Source of the DNA: a virus
Virus record (IMG/VR): IMGVR_UViG_3300018916_000001
Location: 1-64,000 of that record
Length of the DNA: 64,000 bases
Strand: one strand, 5' to 3'
The notes beneath the pieces were generated by a model that saw nothing but the letters and a program-made list of their open reading frames with translations, had not been told where the DNA came from and did not search any database. This document shows, piece after piece, positions 1-8,336 of the stretch; position 1 is the first letter of the stretch; each line of letters opens with the position of its first letter. The position numbers and the translations under genes were made by a program.

Positions 1-389
1 CTCTTTTGTAGATATCTTACTTAGAATTAAGTTCTGATATTTGGGAGAAAGGTTTTTATATACTGTAGAATTAGCAACTACAGTTAGTAAGTTAAATGAA
101 TAACTAACATATTTATAATTCTTTGGATGTTGAGTAGCTCTAAACAATCTATTTTCAAAGTGGAGCTTAATAAAGTTCTCAAAAACCCTTCAATCTCTAA
201 ATGTTCTTTATCTACGTATTCCCAAATAGCTTCATGTATACATCTAAATACAAATCTAGTAGGAACATCTTCTGGTAGATAATCAGCAGTTAAGTTTATA
301 CATTTACCATTCTTAGCAAACTCTCTTTGATTGGGAGTAAGAAGCTGCCATATTCTTCTATCTTCTTTAGTTTTTAGTATCAGTGGCAT
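1..389 (-). pseudogene. Frameshifted hypothetical gene, cut by left window edge
   Basis: The ATG lies in the 3' end of the upstream GIY-YIG gene and has a GGAGGT ribosome binding site. The first 69 codons read well (MPLILKTKEDRRIWQLL...EHLEIEGF). After a T5 run near position 180 this frame degenerates and stops at 84. The -1 frame continues without a stop to the window edge with protein-like content (ENFIKLHFENRLF, YVSYSFNLLTVVANS). One missing T would restore a single protein of at least 128 residues. I do not recognise a family. Seen: two overlapping open frames. Inferred: one gene with an indel. Confidence 0.6.
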
Positions 390-1077
390 CTACTAACCTC
401 CATCCTCTATATGACTTAACTTTTCCTGATTTAAGGTGAGCTACTCCATAAGTAGTCAAACCAAATTGATTAATAAAATCTCGTTGTCTTAAGCTATGTG
501 TTCCATAATCGTCATGATAAAGAGTGACATATTTACAGAGTCTTCCTATCTTTGTCTTCCCTTTAGTTATTTTTTCGTAGTCTTCCTTATTCTCAAAGAG
601 TACAAAACCATTTATTTGTTTTCTCGTCCCATTAATTAGTTTGCTTATACACACTAATTCAGGATATTGAGACATTAGTTCTATTTTATTACCTGATATT
701 TCTCCATGTTCAAAATGATATAAATGATAAACTTGAGGATTAAAGTTAAGATTCCTCTCTCCGCTTCCAAGATAAGGCTCTTTTAACGTGTTATAACCTT
801 TTTCGGGGTTACAAGTATCTAAATCAGCAATAAAAAACTGTTCGTAATAATCAGCTTTTTCATACTCGACCTCTTTTAAAACATAAAAATTCCAAGACTC
901 TTTAGGATAAGCTTTAAGAGCAGCAGCAAATCTATGCTTATACTTGATTGTTTTAGTAAAGTGTTCTTTCTTTCTGACATCAAGAGTTCTAATAGTTCTA
1001 CCAACATATTTCTTACCACTAATAGCGTTTTCTGCACAGTAAATAATAGCTTGCGGTTTATTAGTGATAAGAGACAT
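367..1077 (-). CDS. GIY-YIG endonuclease with C-terminal DNA-binding-like repeats
   Basis: Residues 10-95 look like a GIY-YIG nuclease: IIYCAENAISGKKYVGRT (the GIY...YVG core), then an R and H in DVRKKEHF and a downstream E/N context. Residues 115-235 hold two copies of a ~45-residue repeat with the pattern YHxxHGxxxxxxxEL...L..G....GW (YHLYHFEHGEISGNK; VTLYHDDYGTHSLR...YRGWRLV). Such tails in phage homing endonucleases usually bind DNA, as NUMOD-type modules do. RBS AAGGAG lies 6 nt before ATG. The gene at 1746-2297 carries the same repeats without the nuclease. Homing activity is inferred; no intron is visible next to it. Confidence 0.85.
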   Translation of the reverse strand: MSLITNKPQAIIYCAENAISGKKYVGRTIRTLDVRKKEHFTKTIKYKHRFAAALKAYPKESWNFYVLKEVEYEKADYYEQFFIADLDTCNPEKGYNTLKEPYLGSGERNLNFNPQVYHLYHFEHGEISGNKIELMSQYPELVCISKLINGTRKQINGFVLFENKEDYEKITKGKTKIGRLCKYVTLYHDDYGTHSLRQRDFINQFGLTTYGVAHLKSGKVKSYRGWRLVDATDTKN

Positions 1078-1095
1078 ATTAAACTCCTTACTTAA

Positions 1096-1689
1096 TTACA
1101 AGAACTTAACTAATTGATTTACTAATCTATCTTTGTCATATCTCTCTTCAGTTCCATTAAAAATAATTCCGTCAGAATTGGGTTTGAGATAACTCTTATA
1201 ATAAGACTCTGATTCTTCACTAAAACTTTTATCTGCTAAATCGCTTTCTATATATAAAGACTTATAATCAACTTCATAACCTGGAATACCTTTATGATCT
1301 ACTTCACATTGAATCTTACTACATCTTCCTAGTTTGCGAAAATATAGGGCTTGATATGGGAATCTCAAATCTGATACGAGGAATTTAGTAATACCTGTAT
1401 TTTCTAGTTCTTGTAGAATCTGGTTATACACTACCTCACAAAGGCAATTTACTCCATATATCTCTTTCATTTTTGCGCTAGTAGTAATAAGTTCAGGTCT
1501 AGCAATTTCTTTGTACTTTCTCTGCTCTAATTGTTCTAGAGTTATTCCATGTATTTGACAATATACGTACTTAATTAACCCCATTAACTTCAAATGTTTA
1601 TAACCGAACTGTTCTTCAGCTATTTGAGCAATAAAATCCTTCCCAGAGCCAATCGGAGCAGATAAACTAATAATCTTTACTTCTTTCAT
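1096..1689 (-). CDS. Deoxynucleoside monophosphate kinase-like protein
   Basis: The N-terminus has a P-loop, LSAPIGSGKDFIAQ, followed by a fold like phage dNMP kinases (T4 gp1 family): an LMGLIKYVYC segment, a basic ARPELITTSAKMKEIYG stretch, and VSDLRFPYQALYFRKLG, which matches the conserved D-x-R-F-x-x-E/Q segment of this family. The predicted role is phosphorylation of dNMPs to dNDPs for phage DNA synthesis. The ATG at 1687-1689 is preferred over an upstream GTG because GAGG lies 8-9 nt before it. Length (197 aa) is slightly below T4 gp1. A cytosolic enzyme. Confidence 0.8.
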   Translation of the reverse strand: MKEVKIISLSAPIGSGKDFIAQIAEEQFGYKHLKLMGLIKYVYCQIHGITLEQLEQRKYKEIARPELITTSAKMKEIYGVNCLCEVVYNQILQELENTGITKFLVSDLRFPYQALYFRKLGRCSKIQCEVDHKGIPGYEVDYKSLYIESDLADKSFSEESESYYKSYLKPNSDGIIFNGTEERYDKDRLVNQLVKFL

Positions 1690-1713
1690 TTTTAAATCCT
1701 CAAATAGAAACAC

Positions 1714-1735
1714 TCCACCAATTAAGATAGAGTGC
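1714..1735 (-). terminator. Weak intrinsic terminator-like hairpin
   Basis: Read on the minus strand, GCACTC pairs with GAGTGT across a loop, followed by TTTCTATTT. It lies just downstream of the repeat-protein gene at 1746. The stem is short, so this is a weak call. Confidence 0.35.
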
Positions 1736-1745
1736 TTCCAACTAA

Positions 1746-2297
1746 TTAATTATCTAGTTTCCATCCAAGATAAGTCTGTAACTTACCTAAGAGTAAAAGT
1801 GAAAGTCCTTGTCTAGTGCCACCGTACCTATCTAGAAACTCTCTTCTAGTCAAAGAATGTTTACCATGTTCAGAATGAAAAAGCGCATATCTCTCTTCTG
1901 TAGTTGGTTTATACTCTTTATTACTAGCTAGTCTCCAACCATCAACTATCTTTTCTTTTCCATTAGATATTCCTGTAGCCCTTTCTTTACTATATCCTTT
2001 GTCCTTTAGATATTTCTCCCATAGTTCTCTAGAAGTACATTCAACTTCTCCTATATTTGGATGATAGAATCTATGTATCTTGGGAACTGTACCATTTTTA
2101 GGAGCAAGAACATCTTTATTTTTTAATAATCTCCATCCATGAAGACTAAAATGACGTTCCTTTCCTTTACCAGTAAGAAGAGATATTAGATTTGTACCTA
2201 ACTCAGGATAAATTGCACTTAACTCTTTCTTAGTACCAGAAACTAAACCATGCTTAGGATGATAGAGTTCGTAAATTGTGTCTCTTGAGTTATACAT
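1746..2297 (-). CDS. Nuclease-less protein of three homing-endonuclease-type repeats
   Basis: The protein is nearly all repeats. Three ~50-residue units share the pattern Y-x-x-H-P/S-x-H/I-G...E-L/F...L-G/N...G-W-R/K-L: YELYHPKHGLVSGTKKEL...HGWRLL, HRFYHPNIGEVECTSREL...DGWRLA, YALFHSEHGKHSLTRREF...LGWKLD. The same unit forms the tail of the GIY-YIG enzyme at 367-1077. No catalytic nuclease motif is present. The ATG at 2295-2297 is chosen because AAGGAG precedes it by 7 nt; a longer in-frame ATG at 2345 lacks this. Either a sequence-specific DNA-binding protein or the remnant of a homing endonuclease. Confidence 0.75.
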   Translation of the reverse strand: MYNSRDTIYELYHPKHGLVSGTKKELSAIYPELGTNLISLLTGKGKERHFSLHGWRLLKNKDVLAPKNGTVPKIHRFYHPNIGEVECTSRELWEKYLKDKGYSKERATGISNGKEKIVDGWRLASNKEYKPTTEERYALFHSEHGKHSLTRREFLDRYGGTRQGLSLLLLGKLQTYLGWKLDN

Positions 2298-2334
2298 TGT
2301 AATCTCCTTAGAAGTGAGTGAACAATTCTTTACT

Positions 2335-2718
2335 CTACAATTCATCTAAAATATTAGACTTTAAATCACAAGTGAAAGGATAAAAGATAATTTCTTCTGT
2401 TTGGTTATCATCACTAACACTTAACTTATGAATCCAAGCATAACCTTTATCTTTATCTATTCCTCTAGTTTTTCTTTCTATCACTGCTTGAGTAGGAACA
2501 ATCTCTTTAAAACTTACTACTTTCTGAACAGTTGCGTTTACCTCATAATTATCCCTCACCCATTCCCAAAACTTAAAGAAATACTCATCTATTTTAATGT
2601 TGAAAGTATCTGACCAAGGTTTACCTCCTACTTCAATGGGAGTATAAGAAATAAGATTTAAATTAAAGTATTTTCTTTTACTTCCAAATAAAAAATCTAC
2701 ATATAAAATATCATCCAT
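2335..2718 (-). CDS. Hypothetical protein, beta-rich
   Basis: A 127-residue protein with no motif I recognise. It alternates hydrophobic and aromatic residues (DDILYVDFLFGSKRKYF, FFKFWEWVRDNYEV), suggesting a small alpha/beta domain. It ends with TAG. It starts directly after the gene at 2720-3418 (1-nt gap), so the two are probably co-transcribed. Confidence 0.75.
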   Translation of the reverse strand: MDDILYVDFLFGSKRKYFNLNLISYTPIEVGGKPWSDTFNIKIDEYFFKFWEWVRDNYEVNATVQKVVSFKEIVPTQAVIERKTRGIDKDKGYAWIHKLSVSDDNQTEEIIFYPFTCDLKSNILDEL

Positions 2719-2719
2719 A

Positions 2720-3418
2720 TTAATAAACTTGATAAACTACTATATCTTGAGATGTAACTCCCACAAAAAGTCCGCTATCTACTAAATCATCTTCTACAGC
2801 TTCTCTTATAATATCTAAATCTAGATCTTCCCAAGATTTATCTTTGTTTTCTTCTGTTTCTCTTTCTTTTATTGGTATTTGTTCTCCTATTTCCTTTGCT
2901 TCTTCATTAGTAAGAGCTATACCTGCAAAATTATAATCTAAATCTGTAACTAAATAGACATTAGTAGAATCTATCCATTCTCCGTTCTCATCTAATATCC
3001 CTATTAGTAAGATTCGATAATAACCTTCTTCATCTTCTCTTCTTACTTTTTTATTACCTATTATCTTATAGTCTTTGTAAAGTTCAGTTGTAAAATCTAC
3101 ATAAAGGTTAGGAATATTAAGAACTAATTTATCTACTCTTTTCTCATAAGTAGAGAAATCAAATATCTCTTCTTCATCTTTATCTTCATCAAAGAAATCT
3201 TCTATATCTAAGTTGTTCTTAGCAAACGTTAAGATATCTTCTTCACTATATTCACCACAAATAGATATAACATCTAACTCTATCTCTTCTCCTGTATTTT
3301 CTTCATAACATATTAGATAGTCGTAAATTAACTCTAAAGCTTCTCTAGAAAAACTATCTTCTCTATTATGATCTATAAAAGCTTGAACAAAATCGTTATA
3401 ATATACAGTCTTTTTCAT
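2720..3418 (-). CDS. Acidic hypothetical protein
   Basis: 232 residues, strongly acidic in the middle (EDFFDEDKDEEEIFDF) and near the C-terminus (EENKDKSWEDLDLD). It contains a YRILLIGILDENGEWIDST segment and LVTDLDYNFAGIALT that look like beta strands of a small globular domain. The charge pattern resembles DNA-mimic or inhibitor proteins, but that is only a resemblance. Unknown family. Confidence 0.75.
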   Translation of the reverse strand: MKKTVYYNDFVQAFIDHNREDSFSREALELIYDYLICYEENTGEEIELDVISICGEYSEEDILTFAKNNLDIEDFFDEDKDEEEIFDFSTYEKRVDKLVLNIPNLYVDFTTELYKDYKIIGNKKVRREDEEGYYRILLIGILDENGEWIDSTNVYLVTDLDYNFAGIALTNEEAKEIGEQIPIKERETEENKDKSWEDLDLDIIREAVEDDLVDSGLFVGVTSQDIVVYQVY

Positions 3419-3438
3419 ATATTAATCAATAAAATATA

Positions 3439-3469
3439 ATCTCCCTACTCAAACTTAGAATAGAGAGAT
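3439..3469 (-). terminator. Hairpin after the LRR gene
   Basis: On the minus strand ATCTCTCT pairs with AGGGAGAT (8 bp with one G-U), followed by TATATTTT. It follows the leucine-rich-repeat gene and precedes the acidic gene. Confidence 0.5.
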
Positions 3470-3476
3470 AAGACTA

Positions 3477-4031
3477 CTACTCAAAAATTATTTTACAACC
3501 AGGCAATCTACCCTGAAGATCTAACACTTCATTTGGTTCTACAGGATTACCACTTAAATTTAGATGTACAAGATTAGTTAGCGATTCTAATGGTTTAAGA
3601 TTAGTAATTTGATTTTCTCTTAAACCTAATCTCCTAAGAGTTTGCATTTGAGATAAAAGAGAAACATCTGATATTAGATTCTCCCCTAAATACAACTCTT
3701 CTAACTTGAGATTTTCTAAACCATCTAGAAACTTAATATTATTGTCTATCAAATTCAAATGTCTTAAATTCGATAACTTAGATAATGGAGCAACATTAGA
3801 GATTCTACTACCAAATAATACTAGAGTTCTTATATTATCTAGCGATTCTAATGGCTCAAGTGAAGAAATATCAGATTGTTGTAGACATACTTTTCCTTCC
3901 TCTACATTTCTCCAATACCAATCAGTGTCTTCGGCAATATCTACTCCTGAACGTTGCATCATTACATTAAGAGTCAACTTAATTTCAGAGTCTAGATTAT
4001 TTATGTTCTGTAACTGTTCAATTAATGTCAT
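3477..4031 (-). CDS. Leucine-rich-repeat protein
   Basis: Residues 55-165 contain about five ~22-residue leucine-rich repeats of the internalin/SDS22-like type: L-x-x-L-x-x-L-x-L-x-x-N-x-I (LRHLNLIDNNIKFLDGL, LEELYLGENLISDVSLL, LRRLGLRENQITNLKPL, LVHLNLSGNPVEP). There is no signal peptide or membrane segment, so it is probably a cytosolic protein-binding scaffold. It ends with two consecutive TAG codons. LRR proteins are unusual in phages; a target among host proteins is possible but not shown. Confidence 0.85.
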   Translation of the reverse strand: MTLIEQLQNINNLDSEIKLTLNVMMQRSGVDIAEDTDWYWRNVEEGKVCLQQSDISSLEPLESLDNIRTLVLFGSRISNVAPLSKLSNLRHLNLIDNNIKFLDGLENLKLEELYLGENLISDVSLLSQMQTLRRLGLRENQITNLKPLESLTNLVHLNLSGNPVEPNEVLDLQGRLPGCKIIFE

Positions 4032-4035
4032 AACC

Positions 4036-4437
4036 TTACTTATTATTTTCTAGTCTTTTGTCTATTTCTTGTAACATCTCTGCAAAAACCTTTTGGTCTC
4101 TTTTTACGTCTTCAATATAATTAGAAAAATAAGACTCTACTTCTTCTTTAGTTGCTTCAGTAACAATAGAATTAAACATCTCTACTTTATATGTCTTGTA
4201 ATCATGATAAATATAGAAGTCTGCGGGCTTAAGATCTCTCTCTAGAAGTATAAGTACACTACTATCTTCTATTAATGCAAAAAGAAAAATATGATTACTT
4301 TCTTTCTCATCTACACAAATAGCTAAGTAAACTTCATCTCTTTCATTTTTACAGCTAAATAAAATAGGAAAATCGTAGTAATCGTAAATCTCTAAATATT
4401 CTAATTTACCAAGAATAGTTCCTTCATTAGGTAGCAT
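4036..4437 (-). CDS. Hypothetical protein
   Basis: 133 residues. N-terminal half alternates strand-like segments (FPILFSCKNERDEVYLAICV, HIFLFALIEDSSVLILLER); the C-terminal 40 residues look like one amphipathic helix (EVESYFSNYIEDVKRDQ). It overlaps the next upstream gene at 4427 by 11 nt, so they are translationally linked. Unknown function. Confidence 0.75.
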   Translation of the reverse strand: MLPNEGTILGKLEYLEIYDYYDFPILFSCKNERDEVYLAICVDEKESNHIFLFALIEDSSVLILLERDLKPADFYIYHDYKTYKVEMFNSIVTEATKEEVESYFSNYIEDVKRDQKVFAEMLQEIDKRLENNK

Positions 4438-4702
4438 TTATCTCTCCTAAAATATACAAAGGATTAGTTTCATCAGCTTGATTTTTTATCCATTCTAGTT
4501 TTTGTACTAGAGATAATACGTTATTTAATTGATTAGTATGATACTCTTTCTGCTCATCATCTAATTGGAAATCTTTATCTCTCTCACTAAGCATTAAATC
4601 TAACTTATACTTTAAATCTCTAAAGTAGTAGTAAAGACTTCCATTTAACTTATTAAACTCTTCTTCAGTAAATTGAACTGTATAAAGTAATTCTTTAGTC
4701 AT
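4427..4702 (-). CDS. Small helical hypothetical protein
   Basis: 91 residues, mostly helix-forming and charged, e.g. YFRDLKYKLDLMLSERDKDF and LNNVLSLVQKLEWIKNQ. No catalytic motif. It lies in a run of small minus-strand genes with 2-11 nt junctions. Confidence 0.7.
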   Translation of the reverse strand: MTKELLYTVQFTEEEFNKLNGSLYYYFRDLKYKLDLMLSERDKDFQLDDEQKEYHTNQLNNVLSLVQKLEWIKNQADETNPLYILGEINAT

Positions 4703-4704
4703 AG

Positions 4705-4974
4705 TTATATATCTAGTTTTCTAAAATTTAATCTATATCCTAAAGATTTCAAAATCTCTACTAATTCTTTTCCACATTTTTGACACAATTCCATAGTAGT
4801 CTCTTCTATAAGACCACCTTCAGGATAGACATCTCCCTCTTGGTATTTAAAGTAACATTCAAAAGAATCGAAACTACCTGTTATAATCCTAGATTTACAT
4901 TTATCACATTCATCGTAGAAATCTTTAGTAACTTCTACCTCTTTTATTACTTTTTCAGTTATCCTAACTTCCAT
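4705..4974 (-). CDS. Small zinc-ribbon-like protein
   Basis: 89 residues with two CxxC knuckles, CDKC at ~28-31 and CQKC at ~64-67, separated by ~33 residues including one more Cys (FECYF). This fits a four-cysteine zinc-binding ribbon. The C-terminal helix (ELVEILKSLGY) could mediate binding to nucleic acid or protein. Its start overlaps the end of the 4974 gene by one base. Function unknown. Confidence 0.75.
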   Translation of the reverse strand: MEVRITEKVIKEVEVTKDFYDECDKCKSRIITGSFDSFECYFKYQEGDVYPEGGLIEETTMELCQKCGKELVEILKSLGYRLNFRKLDI

Positions 4975-5168
4975 TAATCCTCTTCTCTTGGAATATACTT
5001 AAATCCTAGACTTAGATACTTCTGAGCAGTAGCAAATCCACTGTTACTACTTTCTTTTGCATCTGGAACATAAAACCTAGCTTGTTTATAATTCTTCCAT
5101 TGATTATCTTCGTAAACTTCTAAGAATAAAGATTCATCAGATTTTCGTGTCCATCTAAGTAATTTCAT
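4974..5168 (-). CDS. Small hypothetical protein
   Basis: 64 residues beginning MKLLRWTRKSDESLFLEVYE; basic and aromatic at the N-terminus. No recognised family. It follows the frameshifted gene at 5174-5675 by 5 nt. Confidence 0.6.
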   Translation of the reverse strand: MKLLRWTRKSDESLFLEVYEDNQWKNYKQARFYVPDAKESSNSGFATAQKYLSLGFKYIPREED

Positions 5169-5173
5169 ATTAT

Positions 5174-5675
5174 TTAAGGTACAGTATTATCTTTCTTACT
5201 ATAAGGTAACGCAGCTTTAACTACTCTAACCATATTACATAATTGAGTAATGAATTGAGCAGCTCCTATTTCTTCTGAAGTATTAATATCTGATACTTCT
5301 TTTTCATGTGTAAAAATATAAGTCTTGTATTTTGTATAATTCAAATCAGCTATAGTTAATGCTAGATATCCTAAATTTCTACTATCTATAAACTGACTAT
5401 AAAAACTCTTTGATTCAAAATTATAAAAATGAAGATTATATGATTTGACCTAATATATTTCCATCAATTTTATTAATAAAAACTACATTGTCACTAATAT
5501 CTGAAATAGGAAAGAAAGCGAATTTATCTTCTTTGTGTTTCCAAATTCTACTACCTTTAGCTACATTCCAAATTACATCATTCAAATTATTAATACAGTG
5601 ATTAATTTCTGGATAATCTTTGTGAACATAAGGAATTTTTTGAATCGGGATGGCGGTGGGTAGAATGATAGTCAT
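5174..5675 (-). pseudogene. Hypothetical gene split by a +1 frameshift
   Basis: The first 79 codons (MTIILPTAIPIQKIPYVH...DGNILGQII) end at TAA 5436-5438. A second frame, open from 5449 to TAA at 5174, has no usable start codon but reads like protein (YNLHFYNFESKSFYSQF, LGYLALTIADLNYTKYK, GAAQFITQLCNMVRVV). The frames can only join within a 12-nt window (5439-5449) that holds an AAA run; one extra A explains it. Joined, they give ~165 residues. Unknown family. Could be an indel error, a real mutation or +1 recoding. Confidence 0.65.
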
Positions 5676-5711
5676 AATATCCTCTCAGATGGGTTTATTT
5701 GTTCGTTTAAG

Positions 5712-5735
5712 ACACCTTAAATCTAAAAAAGGTGT
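5712..5735 (-). terminator. ACACCTT/AAGGTGT hairpin
   Basis: A 7-bp perfect inverted repeat with a 10-nt loop lies in the 124-nt gap between the AAA ATPase gene and the frameshifted gene. The T-run is inside the loop on the minus strand, so termination is uncertain. Confidence 0.35.
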
Positions 5736-5799
5736 GAGTAGATGTAAGATGCCTTAAATCGCGAAATTAGGGCTTAATGCTCTCAGCAAGCTTTTCGAG

Positions 5800-6840
5800 C
5801 TAATCTAACATTGAGAATAGTTCAGCTAAAGTTGTCTCTTGATTTACCCTTTTACTTGAGTTTTTGTATTCTAAGAAAGTATTAGCTTCATCCATACTTA
5901 AAGCTTTTAATTCATGTTGGAGAAACAATCTTCCCGGTCTAATCAATGCAGAATCTAAGTTAGAAATATGTGTATTGAAAGTTGCTAATAATCCACAGTT
6001 GTAGATTTCAGCGAGAATACCATCAGTAAGATTTAAGAGATTAGCAGTAGCAGCACTTCTAGTACCTACGTCTACCAATATATTTTCTGCATCTTCCGCA
6101 ATTATTATCTTTCCAGTATGTTGCAATAAAAACTTAGTGAAATCAGGAGTTCCTAATAGCTTAATATTTTCTGGAGAGAAGTATAATAGACGATCATTCT
6201 TCTGAGCTATTAACTGCTTGAGAAGTGTAGATTTACCAGTACCAGGTTCTCCATGAAGTAAAACTAACTTCCTGTGAGCTTCTAAGAATTCTTGTAGCTT
6301 GTCATATACATCTAAAAAATTCTTACCATAATGAATAGTAAGTTCTTCTCTAGATAATTGTTGGAATGCAAACTTCCTTCTAATCGTATCTAGCTCTCCT
6401 TGATTAAGTATTACTAATTCAATCATGGGTTCCATAATCTTCTTAGGAACACGAACATGATGTTTCTTAGATAGCTTAATCGCCTTATCTATTAGATTTA
6501 AATTACTCTCTGTATTTAAGAAATGTAATACAAAAACGATAGAATTGCCTTCTACAAACTTAATTACTAGAATTTCTTTCTTCTTATCTAAGTAAATAGT
6601 TTTGTCTATATCTCTTAGATTTTTAGGAGAATATCCAAAATCTTTAATCAATACCTCCAAATCTAGAAGAGGAAATAAGTTCTTCTCAAATCCTTTAGTC
6701 AATCGTTGAAACACTGCTCTAGATGGATATTTACCAAATTGATCTATGTATAAAGCAACAGTTTCTCTTACGTCATCATAGATATTGCTAGCATATTCTT
6801 GATATATGAGAGAAGAATTAGTCATGATTTGAGACTCCAT
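5800..6840 (-). CDS. AAA+ ATPase
   Basis: 346 residues. The C-terminal half is an AAA+ domain: Walker A in LLHGEPGTGKSTLLKQL (~195-211), a Walker B-like strand KIIIAEDAEN (~245-254), a sensor-1-like GLLATFNTHISNLD, and an arginine-finger/SRH-like SALIRPGRLF. The N-terminal ~170 residues resemble no domain I know. The arrangement resembles BCS1/CDC48-type phage ATPases that remodel proteins; the substrate is unknown. It ends at TAG; reading through would add ten residues before TAA. Confidence 0.85.
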   Translation of the reverse strand: MESQIMTNSSLIYQEYASNIYDDVRETVALYIDQFGKYPSRAVFQRLTKGFEKNLFPLLDLEVLIKDFGYSPKNLRDIDKTIYLDKKKEILVIKFVEGNSIVFVLHFLNTESNLNLIDKAIKLSKKHHVRVPKKIMEPMIELVILNQGELDTIRRKFAFQQLSREELTIHYGKNFLDVYDKLQEFLEAHRKLVLLHGEPGTGKSTLLKQLIAQKNDRLLYFSPENIKLLGTPDFTKFLLQHTGKIIIAEDAENILVDVGTRSAATANLLNLTDGILAEIYNCGLLATFNTHISNLDSALIRPGRLFLQHELKALSMDEANTFLEYKNSSKRVNQETTLAELFSMLD

Positions 6841-6858
6841 TAATGAACAAAAAAGAAA

Positions 6859-7113
6859 CTAAACTAACTTAGATAAACGATTACAAGAAATTTCTATCTC
6901 TACTAATTCTTTTACTTCTGGAAATAGTTCACAATAAGCTCTTACACTACAGGCTATAAGAAACAAATCAATAACACTATCTCCTGTTCTTTGGTGGATC
7001 TGGTATAGAAGCAATTTTTACTCGTAGCTCTTTATCATATTTGTCTCTATTAGAGTATTTAATAATGCAGTATAAGCTTTGACTATACCTTTATCTTCAC
7101 TACTCTCTAAAAT
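6859..7113 (-). pseudogene. Degraded or twice-frameshifted hypothetical gene
   Basis: Three overlapping open stretches give a sensible protein only if joined: frame 1 (ESSEDKGIVKAYTALL), then -1 (KYSNRDKYDKELRVKIASIPDPP), then back to frame 1 (RTGDSVIDLFLIACSVRAYCEL...NRLSKLV). Both junctions fall in A-runs (AAA near 7053 and near 6994). An AAAGGAG ribosome binding site is present but the first codons after it are ATA/ATT, not ATG. About 85 codons. Unknown family; likely indels or decay. Confidence 0.5.
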
Positions 7114-7115
7114 AT

Positions 7116-7313
7116 TTATAATTCTCCTTTGATAGTGCTTACTTCTATAGTGTTCTGAGCAGTTAATCTACTATAAGTCTGTTCTAATTTACTTAGATGT
7201 TCAATGGGAACTACTCCAAGATAAGTAGTTATGAGACAATCGACTAACTCATCTACAGTTAAATCAAAAGTAGAAGCTATCTGTAATCGATTTACATTTG
7301 ACTTACTAATCAT
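7116..7313 (-). CDS. Small hypothetical protein
   Basis: 65 residues. The sequence SKSNVNRLQIASTFDLTVDELVDCLITTYL could form a small helical bundle. Its ATG overlaps the end of the 7306 gene by 8 nt. No function recognised. Confidence 0.65.
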   Translation of the reverse strand: MISKSNVNRLQIASTFDLTVDELVDCLITTYLGVVPIEHLSKLEQTYSRLTAQNTIEVSTIKGEL

Positions 7314-7605
7314 ATTTTTCTACCCTTTCTTTTAATAAAACTACTAATCTCTCAATACCTGGATATGAACTTTCATTAGATATACTAAAACCTCTTACTC
7401 CTACAATGTTTTTGATACTGTCTCTCGACTTTGTATTACTTCTGTAGAGTTGATTAATAACGTCTTCTATTCCTTCATTATCCACTTGATTTTCGAGTAG
7501 AGGTAAAACACTAGAAATTAGTCCTTCTATAAAAGAATCCTCTAGATGTTCTGGAACAGTAATAACAGCCTCATAAACTTCTCTAAGAATATGATTTTCT
7601 AGCAT
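7306..7605 (-). CDS. Small hypothetical protein
   Basis: 99 residues, helical and slightly acidic (EAVITVPEHLEDSFIEGLI, IERLVVLLKERVEKYD). It sits in an operon with its neighbours (4-nt gap upstream, 8-nt overlap downstream). No known family. Confidence 0.7.
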   Translation of the reverse strand: MLENHILREVYEAVITVPEHLEDSFIEGLISSVLPLLENQVDNEGIEDVINQLYRSNTKSRDSIKNIVGVRGFSISNESSYPGIERLVVLLKERVEKYD

Positions 7606-7609
7606 TTAT

Positions 7610-8140
7610 TTACTCCCAAATAAAGTTAATTTCGTCTTCTGCAATATCGTATTGTTGTGCAAAAGCTAAAATTGCATCTTTGCTAGTATTATTTTCAAAT
7701 CTTCCTACAAACTCACTATCTTTATCTTTTCGTTTGAGAGCTACAGAAATCCAATGAGGATAAGGAGTATTAAAGTAGGGAAATACATTAAAACGTTTTT
7801 TCTCACTCTCTAGCTCTTTATAATAGTTTTCAGTTTCCTCATTTTCAGAATCTTTATAAATATCTTCTACTAATTCTACCCACTCAGTCATTTCTCTTTC
7901 AATTTCACGTTCTACTGATTTATTACATACTTCCTCAATTCGGTCATAGAGAGACTTAGGAATTTGAATACTAATTATTTCATTATCTGGGTCTTCTTCT
8001 ACATAATTAAGATATTTCTCTGCTGCATCACACAATACTGCTTCTGTAGTCCAACCTTTTTCTTTTGCAATTTTCTCTGCTATATCCCAGAGTTTTTGGG
8101 GAACATCGAAGTTAACTAGCTTTTTCCATTGAATTGTCAT
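7610..8140 (-). CDS. Protein with two ribbon-helix-helix-like segments
   Basis: Two stretches have the strand-helix-helix look of RHH DNA-binding domains: residues 1-40 (VNFDVPQKLWDIAEKIAKEK...LCDAAEKYL) and 50-75 (IISIQIPKSLYDRIEEV). The C-terminal half is acidic and unassigned. ATG at 8138-8140 with an upstream GAGGAAA is preferred over the in-frame GTG at 8239. Could be a tandem RHH regulator; DNA binding is inferred from pattern only. Confidence 0.6.
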   Translation of the reverse strand: MTIQWKKLVNFDVPQKLWDIAEKIAKEKGWTTEAVLCDAAEKYLNYVEEDPDNEIISIQIPKSLYDRIEEVCNKSVEREIEREMTEWVELVEDIYKDSENEETENYYKELESEKKRFNVFPYFNTPYPHWISVALKRKDKDSEFVGRFENNTSKDAILAFAQQYDIAEDEINFIWE

Positions 8141-8291
8141 TGTAGTTTCCTCTTTCTTTTTAATTTGTAGACTAAATCCTAATTCTTCAAGTAGCTGTAC
8201 GAAGATACTAATCTCAGATTCTTTTTCTTTAGCTTTCACGTCTACTATTAATTAATTCGTTTGCTTGACCTTCAATTTTTATCATGTTTCT

Positions 8292-8316
8292 AAGGGAGTG
8301 GTTTTAATACTCCCTT
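8292..8316 (-). terminator. AAGGGAGT/ACTCCCTT hairpin
   Basis: A perfect 8-bp inverted repeat with a 9-nt loop, about 20 nt downstream of the minus-strand gene at 8337. Plus-strand reading ends in TTTT, so it could act on either strand. Confidence 0.6.
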
Positions 8317-8336
8317 TTACACTAAACCTAATCTAC

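Noticed and set aside
3706-4053. Plus-strand open frame opposite the LRR gene
   Set aside because: Shadow of the leucine repeat; no start context and no coding pattern of its own.
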